64,000 bases of DNA from Salinicoccus halodurans (GTDB lineage Bacteria; Bacillota; Bacilli; Staphylococcales; Salinicoccaceae). Location: assembly GCF_900114445.1 (NCBI RefSeq), contig NZ_FOTB01000001.1, positions 306,937 to 370,936 on the forward strand. Direction: 5' to 3'. A program made the translations under genes and the position numbers. Under the pieces are notes generated by a model. The model did not search any database. It saw only the letters and a program-made list of their open reading frames with translations, and was not told the origin of the DNA. Shown here piece after piece: positions 19,391-29,769 of this stretch (positions are counted from its first letter, which is position 1; each line of letters opens with the position of its first letter).

Positions 19391-19696
19391 TTGGATAATC
19401 AATTAATCATTGAAATACTGTTGTTCATACGGAATTTTATCAATACAGTCTTCCCCATATTCACATGGGGTCTGATCATATATATTTTAAGTTCATGGCT
19501 GCCGGCCCTCCGGGAGTCGTCTTTCGGACAAATACTCGGTAAAATCTACGAGCCGATTCTGGAGCCGGTCAGAAAGCTGATTCCGCCGCTTGGCGGGATG
19601 CTTGATCTGTCTCCGATCATTCTGATCATCGGTCTAAACCTGTTCCTGAGAGGATTGAATTCCATCTTCCAGGCAATCATTACGGCACTGGTTTAA
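19391..19696 (+). CDS. ylmG: YggT family membrane protein YlmG
   Basis: This is a 101-residue protein with two hydrophobic segments (about residues 6-34 and 72-98). The loop between them carries LGKIYEPILEPVRKLIPP, the YggT hallmark. The start is a TTG at 19391 with AAGGAGAG about 6 bases upstream. Roles proposed for the family include membrane or nucleoid organisation and transport, but none is firmly established. Its place next to sepF is conserved. Confidence 0.9.
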   Translation: MDNQLIIEILLFIRNFINTVFPIFTWGLIIYILSSWLPALRESSFGQILGKIYEPILEPVRKLIPPLGGMLDLSPIILIIGLNLFLRGLNSIFQAIITALV

Positions 19697-19716
19697 ATTG
19701 AATATATAATGATACG

Positions 19717-19779
19717 GGGCGTCTGGCGGAAATCACATCCTTAATGTGCATTCTGCCATGGGCGTCCATTCTTTTTTTT
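19717..19779 (+). other. Structured spacer between ylmG and ylmH
   Basis: TGGCGGAA (19724-19731) can pair with TTCTGCCA (19751-19758), and CACAT (19734-19738) with ATGTG (19744-19748), giving a two-part hairpin. A small ATGG/CCAT hairpin and a T8 tract (19772-19779) follow. GGGCGTC occurs on both sides as a direct repeat. It may be a weak terminator or attenuator, or a structured RNA element. The large hairpin ends 13 bases before the T tract, which is far for a simple terminator. Confidence 0.4.
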
Positions 19780-19822
19780 ATGGTAATATAAGTATATAAA
19801 GCAAGATGGCGGAGGATGAATG

Positions 19823-20605
19823 ATGAAAGAGATCTATCAGCATTTCAGAAAAGAAGAGCATGAGAAGATTACGATGCTGAATGGCAAATTTGAAATTGCA
19901 GACAGGGATTACTATCCGGTGCTCCTGGATTTTCTGGACCCGAGGGAACGGCGGATTGTGGAAAGTATTGCCGGATCATACCCTGGGCTGAGAGTGGAAT
20001 TTTATGGCGGCGGGGGCCGGGACCGTGAGAGAAGGCGGGCAATGATCATTCCCGAACTTCTTGAAGTGGAGAAAGATGATTTTGAAGTGCTTGTCTATGA
20101 AATAGACTACCCGGAAAAATTTGTCACATTGAATCACCGTAATGTGCTCGGAGCAGTCATGAACGTGGGCGTCGACCGTTCTCTCATAGGTGATATCGTA
20201 GTAGGTCAACGGATCCAGCTCGCGATTGCCAGGCCATACGCACCACTGTTCAAGCAGTCCCTCGAGAGAATCAGGAATGCACCGGTCACTCTGAATGAAA
20301 TCCCCCATGAAGCATTCATGGATGCGGCTGATGACGGGAAACAGGCTGATATTCTTTCTTCCTCTTTCAGGCTGGATACAATCATATCCGAAGTCATTAA
20401 TGAAGGAAGATCCAAATCCAAAACCCGTGTTGAAAAAGGTAAAGTGAAGGTAAATCATTCGATTGTTACCGAACCATCCTTTATAATGGAAACCGGCGAT
20501 ATCATATCGGTGAGGCACTTCGGACGGTTCCGCATCGATTCATTGATCGCGGAAACTAGAAAAGGGAAATACCGGCTCGCGGTTAGACTGTACAGAGACG
20601 GGTAA
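19823..20605 (+). CDS. ylmH: S4-domain RNA-binding protein YlmH
   Basis: This 260-residue protein has a C-terminal S4 domain (from about residue 185, with LDTIISEVINEGRSKSKTRV). YlmH/RqcP-type S4 proteins bind stalled 50S subunits with peptidyl-tRNA and assist Ala-tailing by RqcH; B. subtilis YlmH has been linked to that pathway. rqcH is at 46.8-48.5 kb here. ATG 19823 is 7 bases from GGAGG; the adjacent ATG at 19820 is the alternative. The N-terminus MKEIYQHFRKEE is typical. Confidence 0.92.
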   Translation: MKEIYQHFRKEEHEKITMLNGKFEIADRDYYPVLLDFLDPRERRIVESIAGSYPGLRVEFYGGGGRDRERRRAMIIPELLEVEKDDFEVLVYEIDYPEKFVTLNHRNVLGAVMNVGVDRSLIGDIVVGQRIQLAIARPYAPLFKQSLERIRNAPVTLNEIPHEAFMDAADDGKQADILSSSFRLDTIISEVINEGRSKSKTRVEKGKVKVNHSIVTEPSFIMETGDIISVRHFGRFRIDSLIAETRKGKYRLAVRLYRDG

Positions 20606-20626
20606 ACACAAGTTGAGGTGAAAGAT

Positions 20627-21145
20627 ATGGATAGAGAAGAAGCGGTGAATAGGAAATTCGCAACAGTGTACCGCGGTCTGGACGAAAAAGAGGTGCGCGA
20701 TCATCTGAAGAGACTTCAGGAGGAAGTGGAGTCCCGCGACGCGAAAATAAGACAGCTTGAAGGCCTGCTGGAAGACAGGGAAGAGAATCTGAACAGTTTC
20801 AGGAATGTGGAGACGAGCATCAATGAAGCGATACTGACTGCGCAGCGTGCAGGAGATGAAACAAAGCGCGTTGCCAAGGATAGAGCGGATGAAATAGTAA
20901 CGGGAGCCGGGGCTGAACGTGAACGCATCATAGAAGATGCACTGGCCCGCGCCCGTCACATTGCATCACAGACTGAAGATATGAAACGTCAATCCAAAAT
21001 ATTCAGGGCGAGATTCAAGATGCTGGTGGAGGCACAGCTCGATCTGCTGAAATCCGAAGACTGGGATTATCTCCTCGATTTCGAACAGAATCAGGAACAT
21101 CGTGTGGATGACCTGGAAGACAGGGAATCAAAATCAAACGAATGA
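20627..21145 (+). CDS. divIVA: Cell division protein DivIVA
   Basis: DivIVA is a coiled-coil scaffold that recognises negatively curved membrane at poles and septa. The product is 172 residues from ATG 20627 with GAGGTG upstream; GTG 20618 is also open. The N-terminal domain contains NRKFATVYRGLDEKEVRDHL, equivalent to the DivIVA membrane-binding region, followed by long Glu/Lys-rich coiled coils. It is somewhat shorter than typical homologues (about 160-205 residues). The ileS promoter begins right after its stop. Confidence 0.9.
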   Translation: MDREEAVNRKFATVYRGLDEKEVRDHLKRLQEEVESRDAKIRQLEGLLEDREENLNSFRNVETSINEAILTAQRAGDETKRVAKDRADEIVTGAGAERERIIEDALARARHIASQTEDMKRQSKIFRARFKMLVEAQLDLLKSEDWDYLLDFEQNQEHRVDDLEDRESKSNE

Positions 21146-21149
21146 CATA

Positions 21150-21178
21150 TTGACGGATTGGCATATATTTAGCATAAT
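21150..21178 (+). promoter_or_regulatory. Promoter of the ileS T-box transcript
   Basis: TTGACG (21150-21155), a 17-base spacer and CATAAT (21173-21178) match sigma-A closely and place the transcription start at the 5' edge of the T-box leader. Confidence 0.8.
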
Positions 21179-21185
21179 AATAGTA

Positions 21186-21381
21186 TTGTTAGACATGCAG
21201 GCGTCATCGAGTGATACCAGCGACCGGAGGATGGTGAAAGCTCCGGCTTAGAGTGACGGTGCTGATATCACTAATGATGTATTTGATATATATTGGACAA
21301 GTGGACTCATGACCTGAGTCAATAAGGGTGGTACCGCGGATATAGATTCGCCCCTGTTGACCTCTGGCCGGAGTCTTTTTT
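21186..21381 (+). ncRNA. T-box riboswitch (isoleucine) upstream of ileS
   Basis: The T-box sequence AGGGTGGTACCGCGG (21325-21339) contains the TGGT bulge (21329-21332) that pairs with the ACCA end of uncharged tRNA. It closes on CGCCCCT to form the antiterminator. Stem I has AGTGAT (21210 region) pairing with ATCACT and an apical CCGGAG/CTCCGG helix. The candidate specifier codon is ATC at 21267-21269, which is isoleucine. GGACTC/GAGTCA forms Stem III. A short, imperfect hairpin and seven T residues (to 21381) form the terminator. Low charged tRNA-Ile would allow read-through into ileS. Confidence 0.93.
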
Positions 21382-21413
21382 ATTATCACACATTAAAAAA
21401 GGAGTTAACGGAA

Positions 21414-24152
21414 ATGGACTACAAAGAGACATTGCTGATGCCCAAAACAAAATTTAAAATGCGGGGCGGGCTTGTGAATAAAGAACCGCAGATGCAGGAA
21501 GAGTGGCGCAAAAACAACCTGTATGAAAAGAAATTGAAATTGAACGAAGGCAATACGCCGTATGTTCTTCATGACGGTCCGCCGTATGCCAATGGATCGC
21601 TTCATATGGGGCATGCGCTGAATAAGATCATCAAGGATATCATCATTAGAAACAAACAGATGCGCGGTTACTATTCACCTTATGTGCCGGGCTGGGATAC
21701 ACACGGACTGCCGATCGAGCAGGCGCTGACCAATAAGGGCGTGGACCGCAAGAGCATGTCCATCGAGGAATTCAGGAACAAATGCATCGAATTTGCCAAT
21801 ACCCAGATCGACCAGCAGCGTGAAGGATTCAAGCGCATGGGAATCGACGGCGAATGGGATAACCCGTACCTCACATATAAGCCGGAGTTTGAAGCGGCAC
21901 AGGTCCGTGTACTGAAAGATATGGTGGCGAAAGGACTGATCTACAAAGGGAAAAAGCCGATATACTGGTCTCCTGTAAGTGAATCTTCCCTTGCTGAAGC
22001 GGAGCTTGAATATAAAGACAAGCGCTCCCCGTCCATATATGTCGGATTTGACGTAGCAGACGGCAAAGGCGTCATCGAGCCGGGAGTACAGATCGTCATC
22101 TGGACAACGACACCATGGACGATTCCTTCAAACCTCGCTGTTGCGGTCAATCCTGAACTGAATTATGTGCAGTTCAATTATGAGGGCAAAGAATATATCG
22201 TAGCGGAAGGGCTGCTTGATTCCTACTGTGAAGATGCCGAGCTCGATAAGGAGAAGGTGATGCGCACTAAGGAATTCCAAGGTTCGGAACTCGAATATGT
22301 AACGACAAAGCATCCGTTGTTCGACCGTACAAGCCTTGTCGTCCTTGGGGACCATGTCACTCTTGACGGCGGTACGGGCTGTGTTCATACCGCACCCGGT
22401 CACGGGGACGATGACTTCGTCGTCGGCCAGAAATACGACCTGGGAGTCCTCAGTCCGGTAGATGACAAAGGAGTCTTCACCGAAGAGGCGGGAAAATATG
22501 AAGGACTTTTCTATGACAAAGCGAATAAAGTGATCACTGAAGATCTCGATGCAAACGGAGCACTCATAAAAATGAACTTCATCACACACTCCTATCCACA
22601 TGACTGGAGATCGAAGACACCTGTCATCTTCCGTGCGACACCGCAGTGGTTTGCTTCAATCCGCAATGTACGCCAGGATATCATTGATGCACTGGATGAT
22701 ACTAAATTCCAGGTGGAGTGGAACCGTAAACGCATGTCAAACATGATCAAGAACCGCGGTGACTGGGTCATCTCCCGCCAGCGTGTATGGGGCGTGCCTC
22801 TGCCGTTCTTCTATGCTGAAAACGGTGAGGAAATCGTTGATACCGATGTGATAGAACATGTTGCCGGGCTGTTTGAAGAACATGGATCAAATATATGGTT
22901 CGAATGGGACGCAAAAGATCTGCTGCCTGAAGGCTATTCACATGAGGGCTCTCCAAACGGAGTGTTCACCAAAGAAACGGATATCATGGATGTCTGGTTC
23001 GATTCCGGATCGACGCATCGCGGTGTACTTGCGACACGGGATTACCTGACTTATCCTGCAGATCTTTATTTTGAAGGTTCCGACCAGTACAGAGGATGGT
23101 TCAACTCCTCCATCATCACAAGTGTGGCGACAAAAGGGATTGCACCATATAAAGAGCTGCTCAGCCACGGATTCGTCATGGACGGCCAGGGCAAGAAGAT
23201 GTCCAAATCCGTCGGCAACGTCATCCTGCCTGAAAAAGTGATGAAACAGATGGGCGCGGACATCATCCGTCTGTGGGTAATGTCTTCCGATTTCGAAGAA
23301 GATGTAAGGATTTCTGATGATATTCTTAAACAGGTTTCAGAAGTGTACCGTAAAATCAGGAATACATTCAGATTCCTGCTTGGTAACATAGCAGATTTCA
23401 AGCCGTCGGAAGATTCGGTAGCATATGAAGATATGATGGAAGTGGATCAGTTCATGTTCCAAAGATTCAATGAGATGATCAATCTGATGCGCGACTGCTA
23501 TGACAGGTACGACTATGTGTCAATGTACCAGGCGCTCCAGAATTATATCAATGTCGATCTGTCTAACTTCTATTTGGATTACGGTAAGGACATCCTTTAC
23601 ATCGAGCAGGAAAATGCACATATCAGACGCAGCATGCAGACGGTGCTCTATAAAATCGTGACGGAGCTGAACAGGCTTCTTGCGCCTGTACTCGTGCACA
23701 CAGCCGAAGAAATCCACCAGCATACACCATATGTGGAAAAAGAAAGTGTCCATTTGGAATACCTGCCTGAAGAAGCGGAAGTGGATGCTGGACTCGTCAA
23801 GAAATGGAAGCATTTCATGGCTGTCCGGGACGATGTATTCAAGGCACTCGAAGTGGCAAGGAATGAAAAGGTAATCGGTAAATCACTCGAAGCCAAAGTC
23901 TATGTGACACAGCCGGAAGGTTTGAATTTCGATGACATCAACGGCAAACTGGAACAGCTGTTCATCGTTTCGCAGGTTGAAGTTGAAGACATGCTGGAAG
24001 ATGGTATTCAATATGACCATGTCACTGTGAAAGTGGAGCACGCGGAAGGTACGCGCTGTGAACGCTGCTGGAATTACTCTACAGCTGAGTCCATCAATGA
24101 AGGCGACGATGATATCTGTCCAAGATGTCGTGAAGTTGTCGATGCACTGTAG
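21414..24152 (+). CDS. ileS: Isoleucine--tRNA ligase
   Basis: IleRS charges tRNA-Ile and edits misactivated valine. The product is 912 residues from ATG 21414 ([16 protein letters not shown]), with GGAG 9-10 bases upstream. The class I signatures are HMGH at 64-67 and KMSKS at 595-599. The C-terminal zinc knuckle shows CERCWNY and CPRC. The sequence looks like the housekeeping bacterial (IleS1) type rather than the mupirocin-resistant eukaryote-like type. Expression is governed by the upstream T-box. Confidence 0.98.
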   Translation: MDYKETLLMPKTKFKMRGGLVNKEPQMQEEWRKNNLYEKKLKLNEGNTPYVLHDGPPYANGSLHMGHALNKIIKDIIIRNKQMRGYYSPYVPGWDTHGLPIEQALTNKGVDRKSMSIEEFRNKCIEFANTQIDQQREGFKRMGIDGEWDNPYLTYKPEFEAAQVRVLKDMVAKGLIYKGKKPIYWSPVSESSLAEAELEYKDKRSPSIYVGFDVADGKGVIEPGVQIVIWTTTPWTIPSNLAVAVNPELNYVQFNYEGKEYIVAEGLLDSYCEDAELDKEKVMRTKEFQGSELEYVTTKHPLFDRTSLVVLGDHVTLDGGTGCVHTAPGHGDDDFVVGQKYDLGVLSPVDDKGVFTEEAGKYEGLFYDKANKVITEDLDANGALIKMNFITHSYPHDWRSKTPVIFRATPQWFASIRNVRQDIIDALDDTKFQVEWNRKRMSNMIKNRGDWVISRQRVWGVPLPFFYAENGEEIVDTDVIEHVAGLFEEHGSNIWFEWDAKDLLPEGYSHEGSPNGVFTKETDIMDVWFDSGSTHRGVLATRDYLTYPADLYFEGSDQYRGWFNSSIITSVATKGIAPYKELLSHGFVMDGQGKKMSKSVGNVILPEKVMKQMGADIIRLWVMSSDFEEDVRISDDILKQVSEVYRKIRNTFRFLLGNIADFKPSEDSVAYEDMMEVDQFMFQRFNEMINLMRDCYDRYDYVSMYQALQNYINVDLSNFYLDYGKDILYIEQENAHIRRSMQTVLYKIVTELNRLLAPVLVHTAEEIHQHTPYVEKESVHLEYLPEEAEVDAGLVKKWKHFMAVRDDVFKALEVARNEKVIGKSLEAKVYVTQPEGLNFDDINGKLEQLFIVSQVEVEDMLEDGIQYDHVTVKVEHAEGTRCERCWNYSTAESINEGDDDICPRCREVVDAL

Positions 24153-24161
24153 GAGGTATTC

Positions 24162-24650
24162 ATGAAAACCTCCTACAGAATCATTCCCATGGCGATACTC
24201 GCCATATTCCTGCTCGGACTGGATCAGCTGACCAAGTTCCTTGTTGTAACAGGGATGGAGGAAGGTGAATCCATTCCGGTGCTGGGTAAATACCTTGCCA
24301 TCACTTCTCACAGGAACAGTGGTGCCGCGTGGGGTATGCTCCAGGGGCAGATGATCTTCTTCTATATCATTACGGTGATTGTGCTGGTCATCCTGGTCTA
24401 CGTATATTTTAAAGAAGCAAAGAACAACTTATTATTACAGATTGCGATTGTGATGCTCGTTGCGGGATCCCTCGGCAACTTCATCGATCGCATACTATTT
24501 CAGGAAGTAGTGGATTTTGTCGATGTACTCCTAATCTTCTATGATTTTCCGATCTTCAATGTGGCCGACAGTGCACTCACTGTTGGTGTAGTGTTGATGC
24601 TCGTTGAATTCTTCTTTATGGGAAAAGGTGAAAAAGATGCAGGAAATTAA
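24162..24650 (+). CDS. lspA: Lipoprotein signal peptidase (SPase II)
   Basis: LspA cleaves signal peptides of diacylated prolipoproteins in the membrane. The 162-residue protein has four hydrophobic segments. Conserved blocks are NSGAAWGM, GSLGNFIDRI and FPIFNVADSAL; the two aspartates in the last two blocks form the catalytic dyad. AGGAGG precedes ATG 24162. It overlaps the downstream rluD gene by 14 bases. Confidence 0.97.
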   Translation: MKTSYRIIPMAILAIFLLGLDQLTKFLVVTGMEEGESIPVLGKYLAITSHRNSGAAWGMLQGQMIFFYIITVIVLVILVYVYFKEAKNNLLLQIAIVMLVAGSLGNFIDRILFQEVVDFVDVLLIFYDFPIFNVADSALTVGVVLMLVEFFFMGKGEKDAGN

Positions 24651-25542
24651 AGTATCTGCTGAAGAGAACGGTCTCAGAATCGACCGTTTTCTTGCAGAAA
24701 TCATTCCAGATACGTCACGCAGTGATATGCAGGGGCGTATCAAAGAGGGCATAGTCCTGGTAAACGGAAATGCAGTCAAACCGAATTACAAAGTCAAAAC
24801 AGAAGATCTGGTCACAGTGAACGAAAGGGAACTTGTCGAAAGTGATATTGTTCCTGAGGACCTTAACCTTGATATCATTTATGAAGATGAGCACGTTGCA
24901 GTTGTCTATAAACCCCGCGGGATGGTGGTCCATCCGGCTGCGGGACACACATCGGGAACACTTGTCAATGGTCTCATGCACCAGCTGGATAACCTCTCGG
25001 GCATCAACGGTGAACTTCGTCCCGGCATCGTGCACAGAATCGACAAAGATACGAGCGGGCTGCTCATGGTTGCAAAAGATGATGTGACACACAGGGGGCT
25101 TGTCGACCAGCTCGTGGACAAGTCCGTCACCCGGAAATATACTGCACTGGTTCATGGTGTGATTCCTCATGATAAGGGGACGATTGAAGCACCGATCGGA
25201 AGAAATCCCAAAGAGCGCCAGGCGATGGCCGTGGTGGACGATGGCAAAGAAGCGGTCACACATTTCAATGTAATCGAACGATATGAAGATTTTACTCTGG
25301 TTGAATGCATTCTTGAGACTGGCCGTACCCACCAGATCCGCGTCCATATGAAATATATCGGTTACCCGCTTGCGGGCGATCCAAAATATGGTCAGCGGAA
25401 AACATTGGATACAGAAGGTCAGATGCTTCACGCAGGAACAATCGGATTCATCCACCCGGCTAACGGTGAATATATGGAATTCACATCACCGCTTCCGGAT
25501 GAATTCGAAGAAGTGATTTCAGAACTTAACCGTAAATCCTGA
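24637..25542 (+). CDS. rluD: Large-subunit pseudouridine synthase, RluD family
   Basis: This 301-residue enzyme has an N-terminal S4 domain (LRIDRFLAEIIPDTSRS) and a pseudouridine synthase core with HRIDKDTSGLLMVAKD, whose second Asp is catalytic. The family modifies 23S rRNA uridines (positions 1911, 1915 and 1917 for RluD itself). ATG 24637 with AAAGGTG upstream lies inside lspA and implies coupling. The ileS-lspA-rluD-pyrR order is standard. Exact target sites are inferred. Confidence 0.92.
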   Translation: MQEIKVSAEENGLRIDRFLAEIIPDTSRSDMQGRIKEGIVLVNGNAVKPNYKVKTEDLVTVNERELVESDIVPEDLNLDIIYEDEHVAVVYKPRGMVVHPAAGHTSGTLVNGLMHQLDNLSGINGELRPGIVHRIDKDTSGLLMVAKDDVTHRGLVDQLVDKSVTRKYTALVHGVIPHDKGTIEAPIGRNPKERQAMAVVDDGKEAVTHFNVIERYEDFTLVECILETGRTHQIRVHMKYIGYPLAGDPKYGQRKTLDTEGQMLHAGTIGFIHPANGEYMEFTSPLPDEFEEVISELNRKS

Positions 25543-25549
25543 TAAACCC

Positions 25550-25578
25550 TTGACTTTATAAATTATAAAGACTAGACT
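25550..25578 (+). promoter_or_regulatory. Promoter of the pyr operon
   Basis: TTGACT (25550-25555), a 17-base spacer and TAGACT (25573-25578) stand just ahead of the PyrR attenuation leader. Confidence 0.78.
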
Positions 25579-25600
25579 GTTATAGAAAAGTGAATATGAA

Positions 25601-25638
25601 ATGTCTTTAAAAGAAGTCCCGTGAGGCTTCAAAGACAT
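25601..25638 (+). promoter_or_regulatory. PyrR-binding anti-antiterminator hairpin
   Basis: ATGTCTTT (25601-25608) pairs with AAAGACAT (25631-25638). The enclosed AGTCCCGTGAGGCTT (25615-25629) fits the conserved PyrR-binding loop. UMP-bound PyrR should stabilise this hairpin and so permit the downstream terminator. Confidence 0.88.
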
Positions 25639-25696
25639 GATATGGACGGATGCAGCAGGCTTTAGGGCCGGACTGTAAAGTTTTTGGGATACGTGT

Positions 25697-25728
25697 ATAC
25701 TCATGTCTTTGGACATGAGTATTTTTTT
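25697..25728 (+). terminator. pyr operon attenuator terminator
   Basis: A perfect 11-bp stem (ATACTCATGTC with its complement) and a 4-base loop are followed by a T7 run. Its left arm repeats bases found in the PyrR hairpin, which allows mutually exclusive folding. Confidence 0.93.
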
Positions 25729-25758
25729 ATACAAAAATTCAAATGGGAGTAGAGAAAT

Positions 25759-26286
25759 ATGAAAAAAAGAACAATTCTGGATGAAGCACAGATTTCCAGG
25801 TCACTGACACGCATGTCCCATGAAATACTGGAACGGAATAAAGGCACGGAAGGTCTTGTGTTTTTGGGTGTCAGGACAAGAGGTGAGTTTTTAGCGGACC
25901 GGCTGCAGCAGAAAGTGGAAGAGATAGACGGTGTGACGATTCCCACAGGCACGATTGATATCACAGCCTACCGGGATGACAAAGTGACGGATACAGAAGC
26001 TCTTGAAGAGGCGATCGACATAGATATCCCGCTCGACGACCGCCATGTCATCATTGTCGATGACGTGCTTTATACAGGACGCACGATCCGTGCGGCAATG
26101 GATGCGATATTGAATCACGTGCGGCCGTCGAAAATTTCACTCGCTGTTCTGATAGACAGGGGTCACAGGGAACTGCCGATCCGTGCGGATTATGTCGGGA
26201 AGAATATCCCGACGGCCCGGGAAGAAAAAATCAACGTCTATCTTGAAGAACATGATAATGCGAATGAAGTGGTCATCAGCGAATAA
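25759..26286 (+). CDS. pyrR: Bifunctional pyr attenuation regulator / uracil phosphoribosyltransferase PyrR
   Basis: PyrR binds the pyr leader RNA when UMP is high and also has uracil phosphoribosyltransferase activity. The 175-residue product has the PRPP-binding motif [20 protein letters not shown] at about residues 94-113. ATG 25759 follows GGGAGTAGA. It is the first gene after its own attenuator, so it is autoregulated. Confidence 0.97.
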   Translation: MKKRTILDEAQISRSLTRMSHEILERNKGTEGLVFLGVRTRGEFLADRLQQKVEEIDGVTIPTGTIDITAYRDDKVTDTEALEEAIDIDIPLDDRHVIIVDDVLYTGRTIRAAMDAILNHVRPSKISLAVLIDRGHRELPIRADYVGKNIPTAREEKINVYLEEHDNANEVVISE

Positions 26287-26301
26287 CAGGAGGAATCATC
26301 C

Positions 26302-27621
26302 ATGGAAGAAAATGAAGAGATTTATACGAGGTCGACAGAACCTGTCCTCGATGTAAATGAAAAGCCGAAGCCGAGCCAATGGCTGCTGCTTAGTTCACAG
26401 CATCTGTTCGCGATGTTCGGGGCAACAGTACTTGTTCCATTCTTAACAGGATTGCCTGTTTCGGCGGCGCTCATCGCAAGCGGTGTCGGCACATTGCTGT
26501 ATATACTGATCACCAAAGGACAAATCCCGGCATACCTCGGATCCAGCTTCGCCTTCATCCTGCCGATTACGATTGCACTCGGTGCGAACAGTCTGGGAGA
26601 AGTATTGACCGCCCTGTTCTTCAGCGGTGTCCTGTATGTACTCATCGGTCTGGTAATTAAAATGTTCGGGGTCCGTTGGCTGATGCATCTTTTGCCTCCG
26701 GTAGTCGTGGGGCCGGTCATAATGGTTATCGGACTCGGCCTTGCACCGGTTGCAGTTGACATGGCAATGTACACGGACTCGGGCAACCAGGAAGGTTACA
26801 GCATGACCTACATATTCGTCGCTTTCGTCACGTTGACAATTACGATACTCGCATCCGTGTTTCTGCGCGGTGTGCTCGGACTGATTCCGATTCTGATCGG
26901 CATCGCCGGCGGATATATTACATCGGTGCTTCTCGGCATCGTCGATTTTTCACAGATCAGAGGCACGGGATGGTTTCATCTTCCGGATGTACATATGCCA
27001 TTCCTTTCGTACGAACCTTCAATCAATGTTGGCCTGTTGATTGTAATGCTGCCGATAGTATTTGTAACAGTCAGTGAACATATCGGTCATCAGGTCGTCA
27101 TCAACAAGGTTGTCGGCAGGAACTTCTTCAAAAAGCCGGGGCTGCACCGTTCGCTGATCGGCGACGGGGTGGCAACAATGTTCGCCGGCATCATCGGCGG
27201 GCCGCCGACAACGACTTACGGTGAAAACATCGGTGTGCTCGCCATTACAAGAATCTTCAGCGTCTGGGTCATCGGCGGAGCGGCGGTACTTGCAGTCATA
27301 CTCGGTTTCGTCGGCAAGTTCACTGCTGTGGTGCAGAGCATACCATCACCCGTGATGGGCGGTGTTTCCATACTGCTGTTCGGAATCATTGCAGCAAGCG
27401 GACTCAGAATGCTCATTGACGCACAGATTGATCTGGATTCCAAAAGAAACTTGAGCATAGTATCTGTCATATTGGTCATAGGCATCGGTAAAGCACATCT
27501 GGACTTCACAATCGGGGAAATACCGTTCAACCTGGAAGGCATGGCACTCGCAGCACTTGCCGGCATTATTTTGAATGCAATTCTGCCGGACGATAAGGAG
27601 GAACCGGTAAACCATGGATAA
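26302..27621 (+). CDS. pyrP: Uracil permease (NCS2 family)
   Basis: PyrP is a proton-coupled uracil importer with about 14 membrane segments in 439 residues. Family features include [20 protein letters not shown] near residue 33 and the later [18 protein letters not shown] substrate-site motif. It lies 15 bases after pyrR and overlaps pyrB by 8 bases, so salvage uptake is coregulated with de novo synthesis. There is no room for a second attenuator between pyrR and pyrP. Confidence 0.96.
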   Translation: MEENEEIYTRSTEPVLDVNEKPKPSQWLLLSSQHLFAMFGATVLVPFLTGLPVSAALIASGVGTLLYILITKGQIPAYLGSSFAFILPITIALGANSLGEVLTALFFSGVLYVLIGLVIKMFGVRWLMHLLPPVVVGPVIMVIGLGLAPVAVDMAMYTDSGNQEGYSMTYIFVAFVTLTITILASVFLRGVLGLIPILIGIAGGYITSVLLGIVDFSQIRGTGWFHLPDVHMPFLSYEPSINVGLLIVMLPIVFVTVSEHIGHQVVINKVVGRNFFKKPGLHRSLIGDGVATMFAGIIGGPPTTTYGENIGVLAITRIFSVWVIGGAAVLAVILGFVGKFTAVVQSIPSPVMGGVSILLFGIIAASGLRMLIDAQIDLDSKRNLSIVSVILVIGIGKAHLDFTIGEIPFNLEGMALAALAGIILNAILPDDKEEPVNHG

Positions 27622-28495
27622 TTTACTTTCGATGGATCATTTATCAAAAGAAGATATCATGCGCATCATCAAGAGAGCATTGCAAATGAAGGCGGGAAAT
27701 TTCAGGCCTTTTCAGGAGCGGAAATATATCGCCAACCTGTTTTTCGAAAATTCGACACGGACGAAGACAAGTTTTGAGATGGCAGAATCGAAGCTGAACA
27801 TTACATCGATTCCATTTGATGTCAATTACAGTTCGGTTTCAAAAGGCGAGACTTTGTACGATACATGCAAGACAATCGAAGCCCTCGGAGCAGATGCGCT
27901 GGTCATCCGGCATGCCGAAACGGAATACTACGGACAGCTGGTCGGTCTCGGCATCCCGGTAATCAATGCCGGTGACGGGAGTGGATCGCATCCAACACAA
28001 TCACTGCTCGACCTGATGACAATCTATGATAAATTCGGCACTTTCAAAAATCTCAATATTGTCATCGCCGGGGATATCGTCCACAGCAGAGTAGCGCACA
28101 GCAACCAGCAGGCGCTCGAGAGACTCGGAGCAAATGTCCGTTTCTCTGCGCCCCCTGAATGGATTGATCACGGCATGGGTGTCCCCTATGTAAACCTGGA
28201 CGAGGCACTCGGGGAAGCAGATGTCATCATGTTGCTGAGAGTACAGCATGAACGGCATGATGTCGCTGCCAGATTTACCAGGGAGGCCTATAATAGAGAT
28301 TATGGTATGAACCGGGAACGGTACGGGCGGATGAAAGAGAGCGCGATCATGATGCATCCTGCACCTGTGAACCGCGGGGTGGAAATATCCGAGGAACTGG
28401 TTGAAAGTGAAAAGTCAGTGATTTTTGAACAGATGAAAAACGGAGTGTTTGCACGAATGAGTGTACTACAAGAAATTCTGGGGAGTGTTGAATAA
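27614..28495 (+). CDS. pyrB: Aspartate carbamoyltransferase catalytic subunit
   Basis: PyrB joins carbamoyl phosphate and aspartate, the committed pyrimidine step. The 293-residue length suits the Bacillus-type trimer that has no PyrI; no pyrI is seen nearby. The carbamoyl-phosphate motif [11 protein letters not shown] and the HPTQSLLD motif are present. ATG 27614, behind AAGGAGG, overlaps the pyrP end. Confidence 0.97.
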   Translation: MDNLLSMDHLSKEDIMRIIKRALQMKAGNFRPFQERKYIANLFFENSTRTKTSFEMAESKLNITSIPFDVNYSSVSKGETLYDTCKTIEALGADALVIRHAETEYYGQLVGLGIPVINAGDGSGSHPTQSLLDLMTIYDKFGTFKNLNIVIAGDIVHSRVAHSNQQALERLGANVRFSAPPEWIDHGMGVPYVNLDEALGEADVIMLLRVQHERHDVAARFTREAYNRDYGMNRERYGRMKESAIMMHPAPVNRGVEISEELVESEKSVIFEQMKNGVFARMSVLQEILGSVE

Positions 28496-29769
28496 TGAGT
28501 TTGCTTTTGAAAAATGGAATGGTTCTGGAACAAGGCGAAAAGATAAAGAAGGATATCCTTATCAGTGACGGCAGAATCAGCCGGATTGCACCCGGTATTG
28601 AAACTGCGGCGGATGAAACGATCGAGCTTGATGGCAGACTCGTCACACCGGGGTTTGTGGACGTCCATGTCCATCTGAGGGAACCGGGCGGTGAGCATAA
28701 AGAAACGATAGAAACCGGAACGCTTGCAGCAGCAAGAGGCGGATTCACTGCCGTCTGCCCGATGCCGAATACGCGGCCTGTGCCGGATAGTGTGGAAACG
28801 ATGAATAAAATTCAGGAACGTATCAAAGAGACCGCCCATGTCAAAGTGCTGCCGTACGCTTCAATAACCACACGCCAGCTTGGACGTGAACTGACAGACT
28901 TTGAAGGATTGAAGGAAGCAGGCGCATTCGCATTCACGGATGACGGTGTCGGCGTCCAGAGTGCAGATATGATGCTCCAGGCGATGTATGCAGGCGCAAA
29001 GACGGGAATGACGATTGTTGCACACACTGAGGAAAATACACTGATCCACGGAGGTGCCATCCACGAGGGCAGAACAAGTGAAAAGCTCGGCATTCCGGGT
29101 ATTCCCGCAGTGACGGAATCAGTACATATTGCGCGGGATATACTCCTCGCAGAAGCCGCGGGCTGCCACTACCATGTATGTCATGTAAGCACAAAGGAAA
29201 GCGTCCGGGTAATCCGTGATGCCAAACGTGCAGGTATACATGTGACTGCAGAAGTAACACCGCACCACCTGGTTCTTGATGAAGATGATATCACAGAAAA
29301 GGATCCGGACTTCAAGATGAATCCGCCGCTCAGAGCATCAGAAGACCGTGTGGCACTGATCGAAGGGCTGATCGATGGTACAATCGACTGTATCGCAACA
29401 GATCATGCACCGCATGCCGAAGATGAAAAGGCAGTGGGAATAGAGACAGCGCCATTCGGTATTACAGGAAGTGAAAATGCATTCCAGCTCCTCTATACAC
29501 GACTTGTAAAAAGTGGAGTGTTCACACTGCAGCAGCTGGTTGACTGGATGACAGTCAAACCGTCTGAAGTGTTCGGACTGGATATGGGTGTACTCGCAGA
29601 AGGACATAATGCTGATATCACTGTGATTGACCTTGAGAAACAGTATACGTTGGACAAGAATGATTTTTACAGTAAGGCACGGAACACTCCATTTCATGGC
29701 GAACAGCTTGAATCGGACATCCATATGACAATCGTGGACGGCAGAATTGCATACAAGGAGGAAAAATAA
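28495..29769 (+). CDS. pyrC: Dihydroorotase (class I)
   Basis: PyrC cyclises carbamoyl aspartate to dihydroorotate. The 424-residue zinc amidohydrolase has the metal motif [15 protein letters not shown] near residue 56 and the late [10 protein letters not shown] motif with catalytic Asp. Its ATG shares an A with the pyrB stop (TAATG). The length matches the long class I form of Gram-positives. Confidence 0.97.
   Translation: MSLLLKNGMVLEQGEKIKKDILISDGRISRIAPGIETAADETIELDGRLVTPGFVDVHVHLREPGGEHKETIETGTLAAARGGFTAVCPMPNTRPVPDSVETMNKIQERIKETAHVKVLPYASITTRQLGRELTDFEGLKEAGAFAFTDDGVGVQSADMMLQAMYAGAKTGMTIVAHTEENTLIHGGAIHEGRTSEKLGIPGIPAVTESVHIARDILLAEAAGCHYHVCHVSTKESVRVIRDAKRAGIHVTAEVTPHHLVLDEDDITEKDPDFKMNPPLRASEDRVALIEGLIDGTIDCIATDHAPHAEDEKAVGIETAPFGITGSENAFQLLYTRLVKSGVFTLQQLVDWMTVKPSEVFGLDMGVLAEGHNADITVIDLEKQYTLDKNDFYSKARNTPFHGEQLESDIHMTIVDGRIAYKEEK

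Noticed and set aside
24715-25455. 246-codon minus-strand open frame inside rluD
   Set aside because: The opposite strand encodes the conserved pseudouridine synthase core.
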